This document shows, in pieces, positions 59,228-64,000 of a stretch of DNA of 64,000 bases (the stretch's first letter is position 1; every line of letters begins with the position of its first letter). Made by a program: the position numbers and the translations under genes. The notes beneath the pieces are model-generated. The model had not been told where the DNA came from. It was given only the letters and a program-made list of their open reading frames with translations, and did not search any database. Origin of the DNA: LMUY01 sp965198565 (GTDB taxonomy: Bacteria > Pseudomonadota > Alphaproteobacteria > Acetobacterales > Acetobacteraceae); NCBI GenBank assembly GCA_965198565.1, contig OZ240665.1, positions 3,162,001 to 3,226,000 on the forward strand, written 5' to 3'.

Positions 59228-62092
59228 TTAAACGGCTTCCTTGATGATCGCGGCAAGCTGGGCCAGGCCCTGCTTGAGATCACCAGTGATGTGCACCCGC
59301 AAGGCGCGCCGGCCGCGCTCGGCCAGAACGTCGAAGTCGCCGCGCGCTTGCGCCGCCTTGACGATGCCGAAGGTGTAGCGCTCGCCGGGCACCGGCAGGT
59401 CCGCCGCGTCCTCCGCAGTGATCTGCAGGAACACGCCGCTGTTCGGCCCGCCCTTATAGGTCTGCCCTGTGGAGTGCAGGAAGCGCGGCCCGAACTCCGC
59501 CACCGTCGCCACGTGCCTGGCGTCGCGGATATGGCTGCGGCAATCCTGCAGGACGGTGATGTGCTCGGGTGTGCGCTCGATATAGGCGAGCAAAGCGGCA
59601 TAGTCTCCGGTGCCGAGCCGGGCCCAATGCGCCTTCAACACGGCGGCCACGGTCTTTCCCGCGCCCGCCAACGCCGCCTGGTTCTTCGGGTCGGTGAAGA
59701 GCTGCAGCTTGCCCTCGGTCAGGAACGGCGCCTCGTCCGGCAGCGAGCCGCTGTCGTTGTAGGCGGTGGTGAGCTTCTTGGTCTCGACCTTGCTGGCCTC
59801 CACGTCCGGCTGGTCGAACGGATGGATGCCGATGATCGAGCCGGCCACCGCGGTGGCGAACTCCCACGCGAAGAAGGCCTGGCCTATTTGCAGCTTGTTG
59901 GCGAGGTCGAGCTTCACCACTGGCTGCCCCGCCTTGGCGAGCGCCGCCATGGCAGAGTCTTGCGCCGGGTCGGGTGCGTCGCGTAGGCGCAGATAGGCGA
60001 ACACCCGGTCGGCGCCATACACTGAGGCGTCCCCTAAGGGCTCCTGGTCCACCGGGACGATGCCGTGGCCCTGTTTGCCGGTGCTTTCGGCCAGCAATTG
60101 CTCGAGCCAGGCGCCCATGTCATAGATGCCCGGCGAGGCCACGATGGTGACCTTGTCGCGGCCCGAGACGCAGCCCACGCCCAGCACCGCGCCCAATTGC
60201 ACGCCTGGGTTCTGCAGCGGCGGCGTGCCGGCAGCGCAGGCGCGCACCATCAGCGCGGTGGTGTGCAGGAACGCCTCGATGTCGAGCCCCGCCGCCGCCG
60301 CTGGCACCATGCCGAAGTTGGACAGCACGGAGTAGCGGCCGCCGATGGCCTTGTCGCCGTAGAAGATGTGGCGGAAGCCGTCCTGCTCGGCCACCTGCTG
60401 CATGTGCGAGCCCGGATCGGTGATGGCCACGAAGTGGCTGCCCGCCTTGTCCGCACCCAACGCCTTCTTCATCGCCTCGAAGAAATACGCCTTCAGGATG
60501 TTCGGCTCGAGCGTGCCGCCGGACTTGCTGGCCACGATCACCAGGGTTGTCGCCAAGGTCACCTTGTGCTCGAACGCCGCCACTTGCTGCGGGTCGGTGC
60601 TGTCCAGCACGTGGAGCTTGGGCCAGGTCTCGCGATGCCCGAACGTCTCGGCGAACACTTCCGGGCCCAGGCTCGAGCCGCCCATGCCGAGCAGCAATAC
60701 GTCGGTGAAGCCGGCTGCCTGCACATCCTTTTGGAACGCGATCAGCGCGGGGAGATCGGCAGTGCGGTCGGCCACGATGTCGAGCCAGGCGAGCCACTTG
60801 CCTTCGTCCGCACCCGTCCACACCGACGCGTCGCGCGCCCACAGATCGCGCAACTTGCCGGCGCTGCGCCATTCGTCGATCGCCTGTTCCACCGCGCCCG
60901 CCATCGGCTCCGGCAGGGTGGACGTCACCGTCGCCAGCGTGTCGCCGAGCATTTTGGTGCGCTTGGCCGCCACCGCGCCCAGCAGGTCATCGGCCGCCTT
61001 GGCGAACTGCTTGACGCCGTCTTCCACCAGCGCGTGGGTCACGCCGTCAAGGTCGAGCCCGTGATGCTGCGCCATCAGCAGGATTTCCCGGGCGCCGTCC
61101 ACGTCCTCCACCAGCGCGTCCTTCAGCTTGCCATGGTCGCGGAACGCGTCCATCGTCGCCGGCGGCATGGTGTTGACGGTGCCGTGTCCGATCAGCTCCT
61201 CGACATACAGCGTGTCTTTATACGCCTTGTCCTTGGTGCCGGTGCTAGCCCACAGCAGGCGCTGCGGCATCGCGCCAGCGGCGGCCAGGGCCTTCCAGCG
61301 CTCGCTGCCGGTCAGGCTGAGGTAATGCTGGTAAGCGAGTTTGGCGTTCGCGATCGCCACCTTGCCGCGGATGCGCTTGAGGTCGGCCATGTCGGCGCCG
61401 CCGGCCGCCACGCGCTCGTCGATCTTCTTGTCGATTTGCGCGTCGATGCGGCTGACGAAGAAGCTGGCGACGCTCGCCACTCGGCTGACGTCCCCGCCCT
61501 GCGACTTGAAGTGCTCGAGCCCGGCGATGAACGCTTCCGCCACGTCCTTGTAGGCCTGCTGGCTGAACAGCAGCGTGACGTTGATGTTCATGCCCTCGCC
61601 GATGAGGGTGCGGATGGCGGGGGTGCCCTGGTCGGTGCCGGGCACCTTCACCATCAGATTGGGCCGCTCCACCATCTTCCAGAGCCGCCGCGCTTCCGCG
61701 ACCGTGTCGTCGGTGCGCAGCGCGAGATAGGGCGAAACTTCGAGCGACACGTAGCCATCCATGCCGTGCGTCGCGTCATACACCGGGCGCAACAGGTCGG
61801 CCGCGTGCTGGATGTCCTGGATCGCCAGCGTCTCGTAGATAGTTTGCGCGTCCACGTCGCCCTTGGCCGCCAGCTCCTTGAACCCGGCGTCGTAGTTCTC
61901 GCCGTGGCCCATCGCCTTCTCGAAGATGGACGGGTTGGAGGTCATGCCCTTCAGCCCGTCCTCGGCGATCATCTTCTGCAAGGTGCCGTCGGCGAGGAAC
62001 TTGCGCTCGATGAAGTCCAGCCACGGCGACTGGCCGTATTGCTCCAGCGCCTTCAGCGGATTACCGGCCTGCGCCTCGGTTTGCATGTCCAT
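59228..62092 (-). CDS. Bifunctional transaldolase / glucose-6-phosphate isomerase
   Basis: 954 residues. Transaldolase domain about 1-370 with Schiff-base Lys149 in LMVKVPGT and DGLKGMTSNPSIFEKAM. Isomerase domain about 390-954: GMGGSSLGPEVF about 467-478, SKSGGTLEPNILKAYF about 520-535. Fusions of this order are known in acetic acid bacteria and some cyanobacteria, and shunt fructose 6-phosphate between both routes. It lies 12 bp after tkt. A symbol such as tal-pgi describes it; none is given as a single name. Confidence 0.96.
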   Translation of the reverse strand: MDMQTEAQAGNPLKALEQYGQSPWLDFIERKFLADGTLQKMIAEDGLKGMTSNPSIFEKAMGHGENYDAGFKELAAKGDVDAQTIYETLAIQDIQHAADLLRPVYDATHGMDGYVSLEVSPYLALRTDDTVAEARRLWKMVERPNLMVKVPGTDQGTPAIRTLIGEGMNINVTLLFSQQAYKDVAEAFIAGLEHFKSQGGDVSRVASVASFFVSRIDAQIDKKIDERVAAGGADMADLKRIRGKVAIANAKLAYQHYLSLTGSERWKALAAAGAMPQRLLWASTGTKDKAYKDTLYVEELIGHGTVNTMPPATMDAFRDHGKLKDALVEDVDGAREILLMAQHHGLDLDGVTHALVEDGVKQFAKAADDLLGAVAAKRTKMLGDTLATVTSTLPEPMAGAVEQAIDEWRSAGKLRDLWARDASVWTGADEGKWLAWLDIVADRTADLPALIAFQKDVQAAGFTDVLLLGMGGSSLGPEVFAETFGHRETWPKLHVLDSTDPQQVAAFEHKVTLATTLVIVASKSGGTLEPNILKAYFFEAMKKALGADKAGSHFVAITDPGSHMQQVAEQDGFRHIFYGDKAIGGRYSVLSNFGMVPAAAAGLDIEAFLHTTALMVRACAAGTPPLQNPGVQLGAVLGVGCVSGRDKVTIVASPGIYDMGAWLEQLLAESTGKQGHGIVPVDQEPLGDASVYGADRVFAYLRLRDAPDPAQDSAMAALAKAGQPVVKLDLANKLQIGQAFFAWEFATAVAGSIIGIHPFDQPDVEASKVETKKLTTAYNDSGSLPDEAPFLTEGKLQLFTDPKNQAALAGAGKTVAAVLKAHWARLGTGDYAALLAYIERTPEHITVLQDCRSHIRDARHVATVAEFGPRFLHSTGQTYKGGPNSGVFLQITAEDAADLPVPGERYTFGIVKAAQARGDFDVLAERGRRALRVHITGDLKQGLAQLAAIIKEAV

Positions 62093-62104
62093 GGTAACAG
62101 CCCC

Positions 62105-64000
<1,896 letters not shown>

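Overview
The window is GC-rich chromosomal DNA from an alphaproteobacterium. I infer the Acetobacteraceae/Rhodospirillales. The reasons are a ChvI-type regulator, a tatBC-serS-yajC-aat housekeeping block, and a tkt / transaldolase-glucose-6-phosphate isomerase fusion / gnd / zwf / pgl / rpiA / gntK operon of the kind known from acetic acid bacteria. No rRNA, tRNA or CRISPR array was seen.

Layout. 1-21010 is core chromosome: a partial ChvI-type regulator, a HugZ-like protein, a DUF5666 lipoprotein with a DUF6502 protein, a compact histidine kinase, arfB, an oxidoreductase, a CoA-transferase, then argS-SPOR-nagZ-M50 protease-scpA-scpB-tatB-tatC, serS, a TetR regulator, yajC, aat, two tandem secreted paralogues and an MsrQ-like membrane protein. 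21331-25998 is a branched-chain amino-acid type ABC importer (substrate-binding protein, LivH, a LivM-LivG fusion, LivF). 26103-30179 holds an AEC transporter, a TPR protein, an epimerase-like protein and a glycosyltransferase. Seven copies of one palindromic repeat family (CCCTCTCCC...GGGAGAGGG) lie between genes in the core parts only.

30180-48236 is an accessory island. A GmrSD-type (DUF262/DUF1524) restriction gene on the minus strand is cut in two by a 15,796-bp block (31041-46836). Two nearly identical IS66 copies flank the block, and a perfect 8-bp duplication (ggcaatca) sits at its outer edges. Removing the block and one duplication by reading restores a single 618-codon frame. The 10.6-kb interior looks like a captured plasmid. 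It has an iteron origin with DnaA boxes, a repA cut short by an IS5/IS427-type element, parA (frameshifted) with a ribbon-helix-helix partner, a Fic protein, a tandem-AAA ATPase divergent from a T4 Rnl1-like RNA ligase, an HNH nuclease, a short tyrosine recombinase, a zinc metallopeptidase and a truncated secreted protein. One IS66 plus the interior equals a 13,217-bp circle. The interior also carries an apparently identical 251-bp piece of the same GmrSD gene.

48237-52732 returns to the core: a thioesterase, thrS, infC and an MFS transporter, followed by a VOC protein (52765-53145). 53148-64000 is a minus-strand operon for the oxidative and non-oxidative pentose phosphate pathway with two tandem Cof-type HAD phosphatases inserted. 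Most genes in it overlap by ATGA or are separated by under 30 bp, so they are probably co-transcribed from upstream of tkt, beyond the window.

The best candidate for an undescribed system is the RNA ligase / double-AAA ATPase pair, with its structured intergenic leader and Fic neighbour, on the captured plasmid.
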